A stretch of 64,000 nt of DNA from Istiophorus platypterus (GCA_016859345.1 CM029121.1:9572411-9636410); one strand, 5' to 3'; shown: positions 21,400-33,607, counted from the first letter of the stretch. A program made the numbers and translations. Notes: generated by a model from the letters alone, not told the origin.

Positions 21400-24300
21400 T
21401 CATTTGCTTGTATGTGATCCTTTTTGCCACTAGATGGAGGCATTATGAAAGGGACAACGGACAATGCTGTTTCATTCAGCTTAGACACACACAGGACTTT
21501 AAATGTTTCTGAAAGCTCTGTTTCTATTGGGTATTGATGGTGACAAGAAGCATGCATTTACACGAGGACAAAACTAAGGTACCAGACATACGAGGAGGTC
21601 AGAAACTTTTAATGTAAAAAAACATACTTTAAAACCTCATTATTAAAACACATGGGTCTGTGTGTGTTGTTTTTAAACCTGCTCTAGAGAGACAATGACC
21701 TGACTAAACTAAACAGAACAATTTGAGGTTAGCCTCTGACACCTTACAGAGTGAACTAAAGAAGTGTCAGTGTCTCACTGACCCATGGATATTCTACGGT
21801 TAGATCTAAGGGGAAAGAAGAGAAATTCCTGGAAGACTTAATGAAGCAGGTGAAAACACGTGTTTCACATAAGCTTCACTTTCAAATGATTCACGCTTAG
21901 ATAGACCTCTTCTGGAAAGAAATTGACAGACAACTCTCACTTGATCGGTGGACATCATGGAAAATATTTACCTGTTCAAGTATTAATCAATATAAGCAAT
22001 TATAATGAGTGAAATAAGGGACAAATACAGCTCTTATCTGAGGTGCAAGATGTGTTTAAAACTCAATGTCAGCTTAAGCTTTGTGCAGTGTTTCTCAGTG
22101 CGGTGGGGAAAAGGCCCGATCACTCAGTCGTGATAATTTATTTTGTGTTTGGATTAATGAAATATAATAAACTGAATGGCAGATGATCATTTCATCTTTT
22201 TTTTTCATTCCAATTATATGGATTTTACACTATTGTTTTTGAATTCATGCACTTACTATTTTTCATATCAGATATTACACTACAGTAACATAATTTCAAA
22301 GTGATTCAAAAGAAAGAGGGTTCAGGTCAGCCCTAGTTGTTGTTGTGTGCCTCCAAGTACAGAGCCATAGCTTAACACATATTTTAAAGGAAACTTCCAC
22401 TGAGAGGAACTTGTTAGTCTAGGGTGTGATCCCCATCTGAAATGCTATGTGAATGAGCTTGCTTCAGAATATAATGGTGTATGTAATCTAGGGACACAAG
22501 AATGGTTTTGATGTCCAACTCTCATGAGGATATCAGCTACTGAGTGATATAAACAGCATTAATGTAAATACCATTAATTCTCAGAAAGTAGCTTATCATA
22601 GTGAGAAACGGTCAAAGCCAGGCCAGGCAGGTTTAACGATGGGAATATATTTACAGTGAGGCCCACACTAGGAGAAGTATTGAGTTTTTAAATATTGAAT
22701 GTTTAACTGGGACAATTCAGTTGCTCCAGCTCGGTTTATTGTATGCTTTTTGACTGTATGCAATAAATCTACTACTCCAGACCCAGTAGACTTCTGTTAA
22801 TTATTTACTAGGTTGAACTAATTGGAAAGCTGTATGGTGGAGGAGCTTGGTATAGGGTTCCTCTCCCATCGTAAGCATGCCCTAAAATCTGAACACATGT
22901 AAAAGGGAATGGCACTGTATTGCATTTCAGCCACACTACCCACCACTGTTCAACAGACGTTTAAAGTCACTCTTGTCGCCTTGCAGGCCATCTCCACTCA
23001 ATTTTCATGGGTTGCAGCACACAACACTGCCATTCTCATTAACACATGAGGTTTGCTTATCTTGTGGTTCCCAGCATAGCTCCACCCAAAATTAGCCTGA
23101 GCAGGTGAAAATATGTTTGTGTTGTACAAACTCACTCCAAGACAAAAACTCATCCACTCGCAATACAACTAAATATAAAACCAGCATTGTGCTGTCAAAA
23201 GTCCATCACAAGGAGACATGTGCATACCAGTAGATTGTTGAGATGAAAAAAAGGGACCGTTCTCACTTCACGTTTTAACTTGTCATAGCAGGAAAAACAA
23301 GTGTGACTGATGACAGTAGCAATGTTAACAATGGATTGGAGTCCTCAGGCCATCACAGTAAGCCAGCATGCACAGTCCAGGGACCGTGAAAGTAATGTTC
23401 CTAAATGGAATTTATCCGTCATCAGTGTCTTTTTTTTTTTTTTTTTTTACACCAATGCTTTTCCTACAGTGACATGTCATAATGTCTTCACTGAAAAAGG
23501 CCTGTTAATTTGAATGACAGAATTCTGTGTCTCAAGGACAAGTATTGACAACCACTGTTTTAAACTGTCAGCAGAATTATAAAATCAGTCATGAATTAAT
23601 AGATGACTGTGAAGATGGACACATGGTGTGATCCCAGTAGACTGCACCTTTCCACAAGTCACATCACAAGCAGTGTCAGATGATTCTATGTGTCAGAGCT
23701 GTAACTCTCAGAAGCAATGTACAATATAGAAAGTTATTCGACTACATCGTGCATTCAGAATCCATCAATTTGTGACCTTCATTTTCCTCCCACAGCATGT
23801 ACAGTCGAAGCTGATGCTGCTACAAATTGTTCTTTAGAATGTGAGACTCAACCCTGGCATCTTATAACATAAGAGATGTTTTTAAGACTAGAAATAGTTG
23901 ATAGACTGACCTTCGTATGTAGGGAAACAAAACTATATTTTGAAATATTCTAATTTTAAGTTTCTCTTTTGTGGTGAACAGATACAGAGAGTTTAGTTTA
24001 GTCTTTGAATCAAGAGGGAATATTTAAGTAGAACTGAAAAAGTTTATTTTTCACCTGCGGTACACCAGCTGCTTTTGAAGAATATCTTTTTGAACTTGAG
24101 CTTAACTCACACTGACTACAAATAAGGGATATTTACAGCAGCAGCAGTTGTCCATGCTCTGGCTTCAAGCTGGAAATCATAGCTTTTAATTGCAGGTGTC
24201 ATTTGTCTCTGGTGAGTTATGACCCTTAGAAGCAGTATGTTAAGCGTAGCTAATATCAACCAGTGTCATGTTTGAAATGAAAAAGGACAATTTATACCCC

Positions 24301-26280
24301 CTCTTATTAACCTCTCTGGCTTGCCTGTGTAAGTCAAGAGCGCAGTCGAGTAGAAGAGGACACTGGGTAAGAAATAGAGGTGACTTGCATTTATGCACCT
24401 GAGGCCTCATCTCGTCCGCCTCACCTTGAAGCATTCTGGTTGACTCCTTGTATTTGTTACTTAGAACTGGTGAGACACAAACCCACAAAACAATGACCTA
24501 AAGAAACTGTCACAGATGTCTGTGAAAAATTAATAACCTTCAGTATGTCAGCTGCAGCATACTTGAGATACTATTGTAGCCCCTCAGGGGTTCCATGTTG
24601 TGAATGGTTGGAAAATGAACTCTAGTCAAGCATCCATCTGCTGAGCTCAAATTCATTACCAGATGCACTCGCTTTCACATCGTCTGCCCAGTGGCTATCG
24701 CCGTGACTATGGGACCATGCTGAGTGATGCAGACGGCAGCAGATGGGAAGTGGAAGTTGTTACCGTATATTAACACCCCACCCCAACCCCCTTCCATCCT
24801 CCCTTCCTCCTCCTCTTCCTCCCTCTGGACACACAAGTCCTCTCTCTCTCTCTTTGTTGTGACCCCCATCGTCCACATTATGAGAGCTAGGCAGCCTTGA
24901 GGCATAAAGTCATGGCTTCATTAGCTGTGTAGCTCCCTCCCATTAAAAAGCACACTTAAGCATGTTCCAAGGGCTTTTGCTGGCTTCTAAAAATTAAGAC
25001 ACGTTCAAAATGACATAGGAAAGATTTTACAATGCCCTCTCTTTGGCTTAGACAATGCTCAGTAAGATTGTATATTTATTTTGTCGCTCACAATAAAAGA
25101 AATGCAGGCACTAACCCATATGATGCACACAAACATGAAAAGCTTATCAATAAAACCTAACAACATGGAAAATCAATTCCACCTAATGCACTGAAACTCA
25201 ACTGCTTTTTGGAGAAAGATGGCAGGGTATGTTCAGAAAAAACACTTCCAACCCAAATCAAAGGAACTTTATTTTCCTTCCCTTTTTGTCTCATTGTGTG
25301 GGTGCATTTGAATTCATTTGAAATTATAATAAAGTGACATTTCAGTAGTGAAATAGCTTATAATGAAGTGTCTCCATCTGTAAAATAACAATAAAAATCT
25401 GAGACACAGTTAGACGTCCTCCCTGAGGGAAACAGTTGTGCTGCCAAGAACACTGTGTGAAAATTAGACTGAATGCACAGGCTTTAAATAAAATGGTCTG
25501 AAAGCCTTGTTTGTCCTTACTAATTCATCTGATAGACGAGTCAGCATGTCTCTCATTACACACATGCTGTGCAGTGTTTTATTAGTCATTGTGATGAAGT
25601 AACTTGTGAATAAGTTGTAATGAATTCTTTATCTGGCAACAGACAACACCTTTCCTCAAAAGCATTTGCCTCAGTTTCTGATATCACTCTTGTAAACCAT
25701 TATATGATCATCCTCATCTCTACCAACATAAATTTACACCTGCAATAAAGGTACCCTGTTTACAACATGAAATACCAATCAGACTCAATGACAGATATGG
25801 CGCTATCCTAGATTTCTTTAGTCTGACTTAAATTGGAAAAAATGTACTTCGATACATTTTTGCATTTGGTGTTCAGATTTACACTGCCTAATTAGAGGAA
25901 AAACACTCACATGAGTTTGCTAATTTGATTACTTTTGATTTTGGCAGGAATAAGCAAATTCTCTTCACTGAAACTTTGCCTGAATGTGATTCCTCATACC
26001 AGTGTTGACCATGTGCAGAAAAGGCTGAATTTAGCAGACTATACACTCATTATTGCATCGCATTAAGAGACTCTTTTGTGTTGTTATTTCAGATCACACT
26101 CTAAGGCATCTTTTTGATCAAAATTCACCGAAAAGTTCAAATGGCATTATTTGACATTCTGCAGGAATAAACACAAGAATCTGATATTAAAATAAATGCT
26201 AGAAGTAGGTTCACCTTTACACTTTACTCAGATACTAAAATTGTATACATATAAAATAATCACAAGAACAGTACACATCC
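21400..26280. other. Gene-poor spacer between dhfr-like and mterf2
   Basis: Nearly 5 kb of AT-rich DNA without an open frame of protein-like character on either strand. The notable local feature is a pyrimidine-rich tract at 24774-24855 (C-, TCC- and TC-rich). A run of about 18 T lies near 23430. Confidence 0.5.
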
Positions 26281-26290
26281 AGTTACAGCT

Positions 26291-26296
26291 TTTAAT
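26291..26296 (-). terminator. Candidate poly(A) signal of mterf2 (ATTAAA)
   Basis: On the - strand, ATTAAA lies 23 bases after the mterf2 stop codon. It is the second most common poly(A) hexamer and would give a very short 3' UTR. AATAAA also occurs on this strand farther away near 25578-25583. Confidence 0.3.
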
Positions 26297-26318
26297 TCAT
26301 TAGTCCACACAACCCATA

Positions 26319-27446
26319 TCAGTCATCTCCCTTTAAAGGGGCAACAGGGTTAAAAAGTGGTCTCTCTCTACGTAGATGTAGCTTTCCATAGCTCATCTCA
26401 AAGTCCTTCTTAGTCCCATTTAGGACCTCTAGACTACCTGTCCTTACATCATAGCCATGCCCCCTCAGTCGCTGGATGCGGTAATTCACTATCTGCGTGG
26501 TCAGCTCCAGGACGGTCGGCGTCTCCATTATTTGAGACATACTGATCCCAGCGCTGAGGAGCCCCTCAAAGCGCTCAGCCAGAATGGCTTCAGGATAGTA
26601 AAGCAGGGCAGGGCAATTGAGGATGATGTTCCGCAGCTGTACCTCGGAGCAGCCCATGGTGTCCTGGGAGTAGGCCATGGTACGACGCATGCTGTCCGGG
26701 TTTAGCTCGGTGACAAAGCCCCTGAGCTTGGAGAGAAGGCGTAGCAGCTCTGCTGTGCTGAAACCCTTGTCCCTCAGGAACAGCAGGTTCTGCCTTAACA
26801 CCTCCGAGGGCTTGAGGAGAACAAATGGGTTTTGGCTCAGCAGCTTCTGTAGCCATATCTTCATGTTGGCCTCCTCGCCTCCCAGCTCCTGGTAGGCCTG
26901 CTGGAGGGTGCGCACCATCACCTTGTTCTGCTCCACTGGCCGGCTGAAGCTCTGGGGAGCACTGGCCATGAGTTTGGTGATAATTCGCTTGTTGAGGTTT
27001 AAGCTCTGGAAGTAAGAAATGTTGTTGCGCTGGTTGTCATGGTGGCTGGAGGAGGTGAAGAAGGAGGCGGGGAATTTTTCAATGATACCAACCAGTTCTT
27101 TCTGGTTTGAGCACACAGTCATCCACAGCTCTCTCTGTGCCTGCATCTGCTCTGGGTGACAGAGGATCGCCTCAGGATGAACCGCTAAGATGCGGGAGAT
27201 TATGGAGCCCTCGGCCCCCATGTCTTTCAGCAGGTCAGCTACCTCCTTAGTATAGGCTGGGCTCTGACGCAGGACCCAGCCCTTAAGTTTGCGGACCTTC
27301 TGGATGTCCACAGAGAGATCATAGAGAGCTTCTACGGTCTGCTGGTTCTCTGCTGAACTCAGCGTTGCACATCGCCTGAGGTTTAAGGGTAGAGTTGTGA
27401 CATGTTGGCACCGGAGGCACAGGGATGTTGCGATCAAGCGTAACAT
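26319..27446 (-). CDS. mterf2: Mitochondrial transcription termination factor 2 (375 aa)
   Basis: MTERF2 is a mitochondrial nucleoid protein of the mTERF fold, binding mtDNA through stacked helical mTERF repeats. One coding exon holds the whole protein. The start is taken at ATG 27446 (MLRLIATS); the open frame extends nine codons further, but only to a GTG at a splice acceptor. Residues 1-30 are rich in Arg and free of acidic residues, as for a mitochondrial presequence. Recognition rests on blocks shared with human MTERF2: VDIQKVRKLKGWVL, GGEEANMKIWLQKLLSQNPF, NCPALLYY, ETPTVLELT and the C-terminal RPLFNPVAPL. Length agrees with human (385 aa). In human, MTERF2 also neighbours CRY1. The gene is convergent with the dhfr-like gene and divergent from the Ig-domain gene. 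Confidence 0.95.
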   Translation of the reverse strand: MLRLIATSLCLRCQHVTTLPLNLRRCATLSSAENQQTVEALYDLSVDIQKVRKLKGWVLRQSPAYTKEVADLLKDMGAEGSIISRILAVHPEAILCHPEQMQAQRELWMTVCSNQKELVGIIEKFPASFFTSSSHHDNQRNNISYFQSLNLNKRIITKLMASAPQSFSRPVEQNKVMVRTLQQAYQELGGEEANMKIWLQKLLSQNPFVLLKPSEVLRQNLLFLRDKGFSTAELLRLLSKLRGFVTELNPDSMRRTMAYSQDTMGCSEVQLRNIILNCPALLYYPEAILAERFEGLLSAGISMSQIMETPTVLELTTQIVNYRIQRLRGHGYDVRTGSLEVLNGTKKDFEMSYGKLHLRRERPLFNPVAPLKGDD

Positions 27447-27473
27447 CGATGCAAGTGTCCTGTTGCTGATCAC

Positions 27474-28640
27474 CTAGGGAAGTGAAAGAAGAGGGAACTG
27501 CAGTGAGTGGCAACCAAACAGGAGGCTAGTATAACTACTGCCTAAAACACAAGCTTCACCTTCTGAAGTAGCAGAGAGAGATTTTTTTTTTTTTTTTTAG
27601 CAATCTCAGTGCTAACATTGATCAAACAATTGTAGTACCTAAGATTTTGGATCGCCAGTCATGCGCCTCTATCAGGACAGGAGACAGACAATTGGTGGTC
27701 CTATCATTATATTGTTTGTTCTTTTAGCCATATCAATTTCATGTCGTAATAAAATGTGCCCCTAACAGCACACAGCTTGGGGATATTTCTTTTGCTTTTG
27801 AGTATGTTACAGACAGCCAAAGAGAAATCTGAACAAACCAAGTAGTGTTACTGATATGAATTTCCAATTTAAAAAAAGATAGTGAGAAAATGACTGAAAC
27901 CAATTCATCATGCCTTTTTCACCAGAAAACCCGAAGACTCCCTACGGCATTATTACTAGACAAAAAAAACTGTTTATCTAAGTGTTTACATCTTTAAAGT
28001 ATTCTGTTATTTATTATCCCCCCTTAGGCACAAGTGATAGCCAGCTGCGGCCTTTTTTACAGCGTTTTGAGTAACGTTACTCATCACAGCCACAGCTTTC
28101 ATAACGCAGGTTCCTGAGCAGGAGATGATGCTTATCCTGCACGGATGCTGCCAGATGTTGCATAGGGGGAAAGTGGAAAAGCGCAAGCCAACTCGTGATG
28201 ACGATCGACAATGATCCACCGACCCATAATCAAATAAAACATTCAAAACCACAAGAATCTTGACAAGTAACTTGAGGCGCTTGGGGCGCTGAGCGTTTAA
28301 AATAAAACTTCACGTTTTACCAGAGGTTGCCTCGGTGACTAAATACAACGAAGTCAACGATTTCAAAATAAAAGTCTGTAGGAGGAAACACGCTAGGCAA
28401 TGCTAGGCAGTTAGCTTGCCAGCTAACTGCTAGGGGAGACGGGACATTTCGCGCTAGCCCGGTTGCATCGCGGGACTCCTGGTTTTAACACATTGACTGT
28501 AGGTTCTCGTTAAACTGAGGCATGTATATGTTTGCAAATTCTAAGAAGCATAGATACACGTTCATTAGAAAATTAGTTACCTTTAGTTGCGGTCATAGGA
28601 TGTGACGTTTACGAAACTGAATTCTTCTTCTGCTGTTGAT
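27474..28640 (-). promoter_or_regulatory. 5' UTR intron and promoter region of mterf2
   Basis: On the - strand, TTTCACTTCCCTAG at 27474 is a good acceptor 27 bases before the mterf2 ATG, so a non-coding first exon lies upstream. Candidate donors are AAG/GTAACT at 28581/28580 and CTG/GTAAAA at 28321/28320. The GC-richer block 28170-28500 includes TTTCGCGC (28447-28454), a match to the E2F consensus. This would be promoter if the nearer donor is used, or intronic if the farther donor is used. Confidence 0.45.
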
Positions 28641-28649
28641 CTGTATTGT

Positions 28650-31600
28650 CATAATAACCGCAGCGCCACACAGAGGCGGTAAATGGTATTGCAATGAAGA
28701 ACAAACCCTCCAATTGAAACAAGACCCTGAAAGAGCCTTGATTTATTTTTTTTTCTTTTAGAAAAATAATTTTACATCCAGAATGTATGAACATTGATTG
28801 AGAAATAACAGATTTTATTCTCCTGTTTCCCAAATTTCTTCACCCCTTTCAAAACGATGCTCTTTAATTGCATCCCTTATGTCCAGTTATTAAATACTTT
28901 TGGCAAAAACCAGTATCTCAAACAGCAGTTGGGGAAGCTCCAAACGCTGCACCAGACGGGGCCCTGATGAGTGTAATCAGCGCAGGGCTGAATTGGACTG
29001 AACACACGGAGAGTTTTCTCACAGTTGGTGCTTAATCATGATGCTTGATCACCAGCTCTGCAAGCTGTTCCCTCACCAGCATGGGAGCTGCTACTGAGTG
29101 TGTAGCTGGGTTCATTATAGTTTATGTACTAGTAAACAGATGATATGCCTCAAAGGAAAACAGTTTGGTGTGTCTTTCTTTTTAATACCCAGCATGTTGA
29201 CAGTGGAGTGAGCTGGTCATCAGAGTGCACTGATAGTGTTTTTACGAGCAGTTTGTAGCTCTCAGACAGATCGTGTCCAAGTGTTTCATGGGAAACAACT
29301 TTCTTTACAGAAGAATCAGGGGTATAAAACAACATGTGGGCCCACAGAGTAAATAGTATCATTCAGTCCTCTTCTGTTTGCAGTCAGCCTATTAACTGTT
29401 TCCCTGGCTTTTATCAAGGGTTTAAGGGTTTATCACTTCACCCAGTCAGTATGTACTCTTCCTTGCTCCTCTTCTTTATGAAATGAATAAGGAATGAAGA
29501 ACTTAAAAGATAAGCAGGGGTTTTAAGAAAATCAAAAGAATCAAACATAATAAAAAAATTGAGAAGATGTCTTGACAAGGTAAAATCGGCACACAGATTG
29601 AACGAAAAAGGTATAACAAATGCTGGCAATAAGGAGAATCCTTTAATCCATGCCCCATGATGGAAAGAGAGTCTGGGGGTTAATGTCAATTCCTTCTTAT
29701 GTGTTCAAATGTGTAGCTGGTGCAGGATGTCTAACTTGCCTGAACTTGAAATATAGACAATATATTGCCACATACTGTAGTCACTGTGACCTTGTTTACA
29801 CACTCAGCATTGTGGGTTGCACAAAAATCAGAGAAGCAACAGTAATCAAGTTACAGCACAATCACTAAAATAGAGAGTAATAGCATCGACAAGAGACACA
29901 ATGGTGAATGAGGAGGGACAAGTCATTGGCACAAAGATGTAAACAAAGGCAATGAAATAGAAGAAGAAAGTAGAAGCTTTTCAAAATTGCTACTGGGCAA
30001 CAAAAGGCAAAATGTGATACACAATGTCAGACCTCTTGCAAATGCTCACACACTTAGTGCTGCTTTGTGGCATTGAGACATGGACGGGTTAAGAGAAAAT
30101 GGACCCCTAGGCACAGATAGGGGACCTATCCTATATAAAGCCCCCAGTCTTAAATGACTATAAAAAAAAAATGCAATCTCTCTGCGGTTCTTTTACATCT
30201 CCTCTGAGTCTTTTAATTAAGTTCACTGACATTCAAACAAGAAATATTAACAGTCACTTCTTAGACCAAGGGGGCCCCTGACCTCTCAGGTCCTTGGGCC
30301 TGTGCCCGGCTTCTGTGTTAAGAAGTAAAATGCGTGTCCTCACAAAGGAAATTATGTCCAGATAACTTTCCAAACTTTGTTTCTGCTGTCAACTGCCTTC
30401 TCTCTTTTAGAAACTGGCTACACTGACTCTAATCTGACTAATCTCACTATCTTTCCTTTACCCAGGGACCCTAGAATGTTTTTCCATAATCCACCAGTTT
30501 TACAGACTTTTATCTTGCTTAGCCAGACATCTCTTTGTCTAAGAAATGTCTTACTTTCTCTACATAATACCAAAGTCACCACCTGACCCACTTCCTGCAC
30601 TTCCTGCACAGGTGGCAAAAGTAAAGAGTTTTCCCAGGCAGGGTTATCTATCACCTAATACTTGAGCAAGCTCCAAGATTTAACAGACCTGAAAAGCAAC
30701 TGAAAGAGAAATGGACTGCAAAAACACTATAGTTCTTGATAAGGCAGACCTGGAAAATAAACACAAAGAGATGACCTGTCATGGTTTTATATTTCAGCCA
30801 ACAATTGGGATCCTTTCTCCAGTGTGAAAACGTAATTCTCTGATTTGTTTCACATTCTGTAAAATAGCTTTGAACCTGTGTTTTTCCCATCACAATTTCC
30901 TCGTTGTGCGGTTTAGAGGCATGTATCTAACCCTGATTGTTAAATCAGACAGATAAGTGTTTTTTCAGAGTAGTACTGATATCTTGTGCTATTCAATACC
31001 CACGAAGAGTTCATGAGTAATGGTTCAGTACCATAAAAACTGTCTTCATTTGTTTTATAGTAGAACAAGGTCCTTGTTTTTTTAATCTCTGGGGACATAT
31101 TAATTTATCGGGCAGAGGATCTGCCAAGAAAAATATCTTTTGAATTCAGACTCTGAGTTAAAAGGATATTAAGATAATAAGTGGGGGTTGTGTAGTAACA
31201 GATTGTGTGTATACCCCCCCCCCAGCTTTTATGTTGGTTATCATATCACGCAACTCTGGCACTGGATGAATTTGATAAAGCATGAATGAAATTTAAAAAT
31301 GAAAGTTTTGTTTTGCTTTACATGGCAAAATAAATAGTATAACGATAGCTGCTAAGCAACAGAAACAGATTACCTGATATTATAGATTCAGGTCAGATTA
31401 GTGTGCTCACTGAATAAGAACATGATGGTACAGAAAACATGCGCTTCATGCATTTTAAAATATGCGATCATGCTTGCTCCCGTGGAAATTCCACACAAAC
31501 ACTTGTGCACATTAAAAAAAACCCTCTGTCAATTGCTGTCAAGCGACCTTGCATGGTGACTTACCACACCTACAGCTGAGCAGAAACCAATCCCACTAGA

Positions 31601-31936
31601 CATCAACCCTGGTAATGTACAACCAGAAGCGTAACTTTTTATTTGTGTGTTCTGTTTTGTTTGTTCAGCCTTATCCGCTGTCTCCAACTTGACACAATTA
31701 AATTAACGACTTTAATGCCTTTCCACCCACTCCTGTCACTCACAGAGTAACTCGGCACGTGTATGTGTGCGTCTGCGTCTGTTCCTACACTTGTGTTGGT
31801 GAAGCACTGTGAAAGAGGAGGGAACAAGCTAGAGGTGGAACTTAAGTGACAAGCAGAAGTTGATACATTAAAACCTGGCTTACTGTAAGTACTTCTGAGG
31901 GTGTGACAAACACATGGCCCGGGACAGTCAGGCAAG
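28650..31936. other. Spacer between mterf2 and the Ig-domain gene
   Basis: AT-rich, no supported gene. A block near 30060-30320 has a different texture (CCTATATAAAGCCCCCAG, runs of A, and GGGGGCCCCTGACC) and might be a decayed repeat. CACTTCCTG occurs twice in tandem near 30590-30610, a pair of ETS-type (GGAA) sites 1.3 kb before the Ig-domain start codon. Confidence 0.4.
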
Positions 31937-33607
31937 ATGACCTCCCTTAGGTGCCTCGCATTTCTGCTTTTCTTCCTCCTCCTCCACAAGGTTTACTGTG
32001 AGGAGCCAGAGCCCGTGTTCAGAGCGCTGGACAGCGCGATCGAGATTGGGTATTGTTTTGGAGTAGATTATATGGTTGTTTACAGATCTGCTCAGGAGGG
32101 AGATCAGCTGCTTGGCAACTCCTCAGCCAGTGAAGTGACCGTCAAACCTCCTGCATACCTGCAGGACCGTATCCACCTCAGCTGGCGCCATTACCTGCTC
32201 GGGCTGCAGATCAGTAACCTCACATACATGGACTCTGGGATATATAGGAGGGAATGCTGGCAGGACCACATACTAGTCAGCCAGCTCACACAGCAGCTCT
32301 CTGTGTGCCATGAGGAGGTTGATGAGGAGGAGATCATTTTAAAGGAGGAGGCTGGAGGGACTGAGCTTCTGTGCAACAGCACTTTTACTGGTCTGGAGGG
32401 AACCTCTGTGCGCTGGTATTATGAAATGTATCCATCTTATAAGATCACACTCTTTCTGGACAGCAGTGTTTCGCTGGAGCCTCTGGTGGAGGAGCTGCAG
32501 GGTATGGTGGAGGTCAAAGACAGAGGGGTGTTGCTTGTGCTTGACAACAGCATGTTAAAGAAAATCCAGCACTTTCATTGCCTTGTGATCAAAGGTAACA
32601 ATTGCCTCAGTTTCCAAAACATGTATTTACAGGACCGCATTGAGAGCAGGGACATTTTTGCCTCACGAGGGGACAGAGTGGTGCTAAACTGCCCCTCTGA
32701 TGGTAACAACCAGCAATGGGAGACACCACAGGGGAGGATCAATGGCAGCAGCACAAGTAACGATCAGATGTATATATCTGTTGGAGAGGAATCAGAAGAC
32801 TTCTCATTGGTAATTCCTGCAGTCACTGATGAACATAGTGGGGAATACTCATGCATTTCCTCCTCACTTGAGCTGCAGTACTTGCTGGTTCTTTGCCCCA
32901 AAAGGAAAACCAGAGAAAAAATTGATTTTGAGGGTAGGAACGTCACGCTAGAATGCAAAGTTGACCAAGATGACGCCAACAGGGTGCAGTGGTACCACAG
33001 AGGAACATCAGGGGAATATAAACTTATCCACAACTCAGACGACAAGACCATTCCCATCCCAGAGGATCTGAGGAGCAGACTGACTCTGTCTGACAATGGT
33101 TCTTTGCTGATGATCTCAGATGTGGGGATGGAAGATTCCGGGGTGTACTGTTGTGTTGCTTTAGGAGGCCCTGAGTTCCTGGAGGAGGAGGATGATTACA
33201 AATATGACTATAATGAAGAAGATACAGAGGACAATGAATTTGGTGATGACCAACACTTGCATGATGCAAACAGGTGCATCTTTAAACAGGAGACCATTCT
33301 GACATTGCTCAAGACAGTGAGAGGTGACAATTTAGAGCATGTGACCTTCAGACCGGAGAACAGAAACCCTGGAATCAGCCCCACAGCTGACCTCTCGGCA
33401 GCCCCTGACATCACTGCTTATGTCGTGGGGACAGCACTGGTGGGTCTGCTGTTGGTTGGAGTGATCGCTGCAGTGTGTGTAATACACAAAAAAAAAGCAG
33501 CTTCTCGTTCTGGACTAAATAAGAACACAAACATAAAAATGAGCGAGGATCTTGGTTGTACTAAGAGGTTAACTGTTGATGAATATAGTGCTGAAGAACT
33601 TTCATAA
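31937..33607 (+). CDS. Single-exon type I membrane protein with four Ig-like domains (556 aa)
   Basis: I do not recognise this gene. The start is supported by a clear signal peptide (MTSLRCLAFLLFFLLL, cleavage likely after VYC21). Four Ig-like domains follow, with cysteine pairs near 40/107 (motif DSGIYRREC), 146/215, 252/306 (HSGEYSC) and 340/405 (DSGVYCC). There are six N-glycosylation sequons (61, 94, 147, 269, 335, 387). Residues 413-440 are very acidic with three close tyrosines (DDYKYDYNEED), a plausible tyrosine-sulfation stretch. One membrane segment (about 494-516) precedes HKKK and a 36-residue tail containing DEYSAEEL, which is not a classical ITIM. It is probably a cell-surface adhesion or immune-type receptor. 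The unbroken coding exon, including the signal peptide, is unusual, since such receptors normally use one exon per domain. Confidence 0.85.
   Translation: MTSLRCLAFLLFFLLLHKVYCEEPEPVFRALDSAIEIGYCFGVDYMVVYRSAQEGDQLLGNSSASEVTVKPPAYLQDRIHLSWRHYLLGLQISNLTYMDSGIYRRECWQDHILVSQLTQQLSVCHEEVDEEEIILKEEAGGTELLCNSTFTGLEGTSVRWYYEMYPSYKITLFLDSSVSLEPLVEELQGMVEVKDRGVLLVLDNSMLKKIQHFHCLVIKGNNCLSFQNMYLQDRIESRDIFASRGDRVVLNCPSDGNNQQWETPQGRINGSSTSNDQMYISVGEESEDFSLVIPAVTDEHSGEYSCISSSLELQYLLVLCPKRKTREKIDFEGRNVTLECKVDQDDANRVQWYHRGTSGEYKLIHNSDDKTIPIPEDLRSRLTLSDNGSLLMISDVGMEDSGVYCCVALGGPEFLEEEDDYKYDYNEEDTEDNEFGDDQHLHDANRCIFKQETILTLLKTVRGDNLEHVTFRPENRNPGISPTADLSAAPDITAYVVGTALVGLLLVGVIAAVCVIHKKKAASRSGLNKNTNIKMSEDLGCTKRLTVDEYSAEELS

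Noticed and set aside
26457..26895. Open frames on the + strand opposite mterf2
   Set aside because: They are antisense shadows of the conserved mterf2 coding exon without protein similarity of their own.
27447..27473. A longer mterf2 start (nine extra codons)
   Set aside because: The extension begins at GTG exactly at a splice acceptor. The first ATG at 27446 gives a good mitochondrial presequence and the length expected for the family.
32595..32632. A GTAACA...TTACAG stretch inside the Ig receptor that looks like an intron
   Set aside because: It is only 38 bases long, too short for a vertebrate intron, and removing it would break the reading frame; read through, the frame stays open.
33580..33607. 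ITIM in the tail of the Ig receptor
   Set aside because: The tyrosine context is DEYSAEEL. The residue two before Tyr is Asp and the +3 residue is Glu, so it fails the (S/I/V/L)xYxx(I/V/L) pattern.
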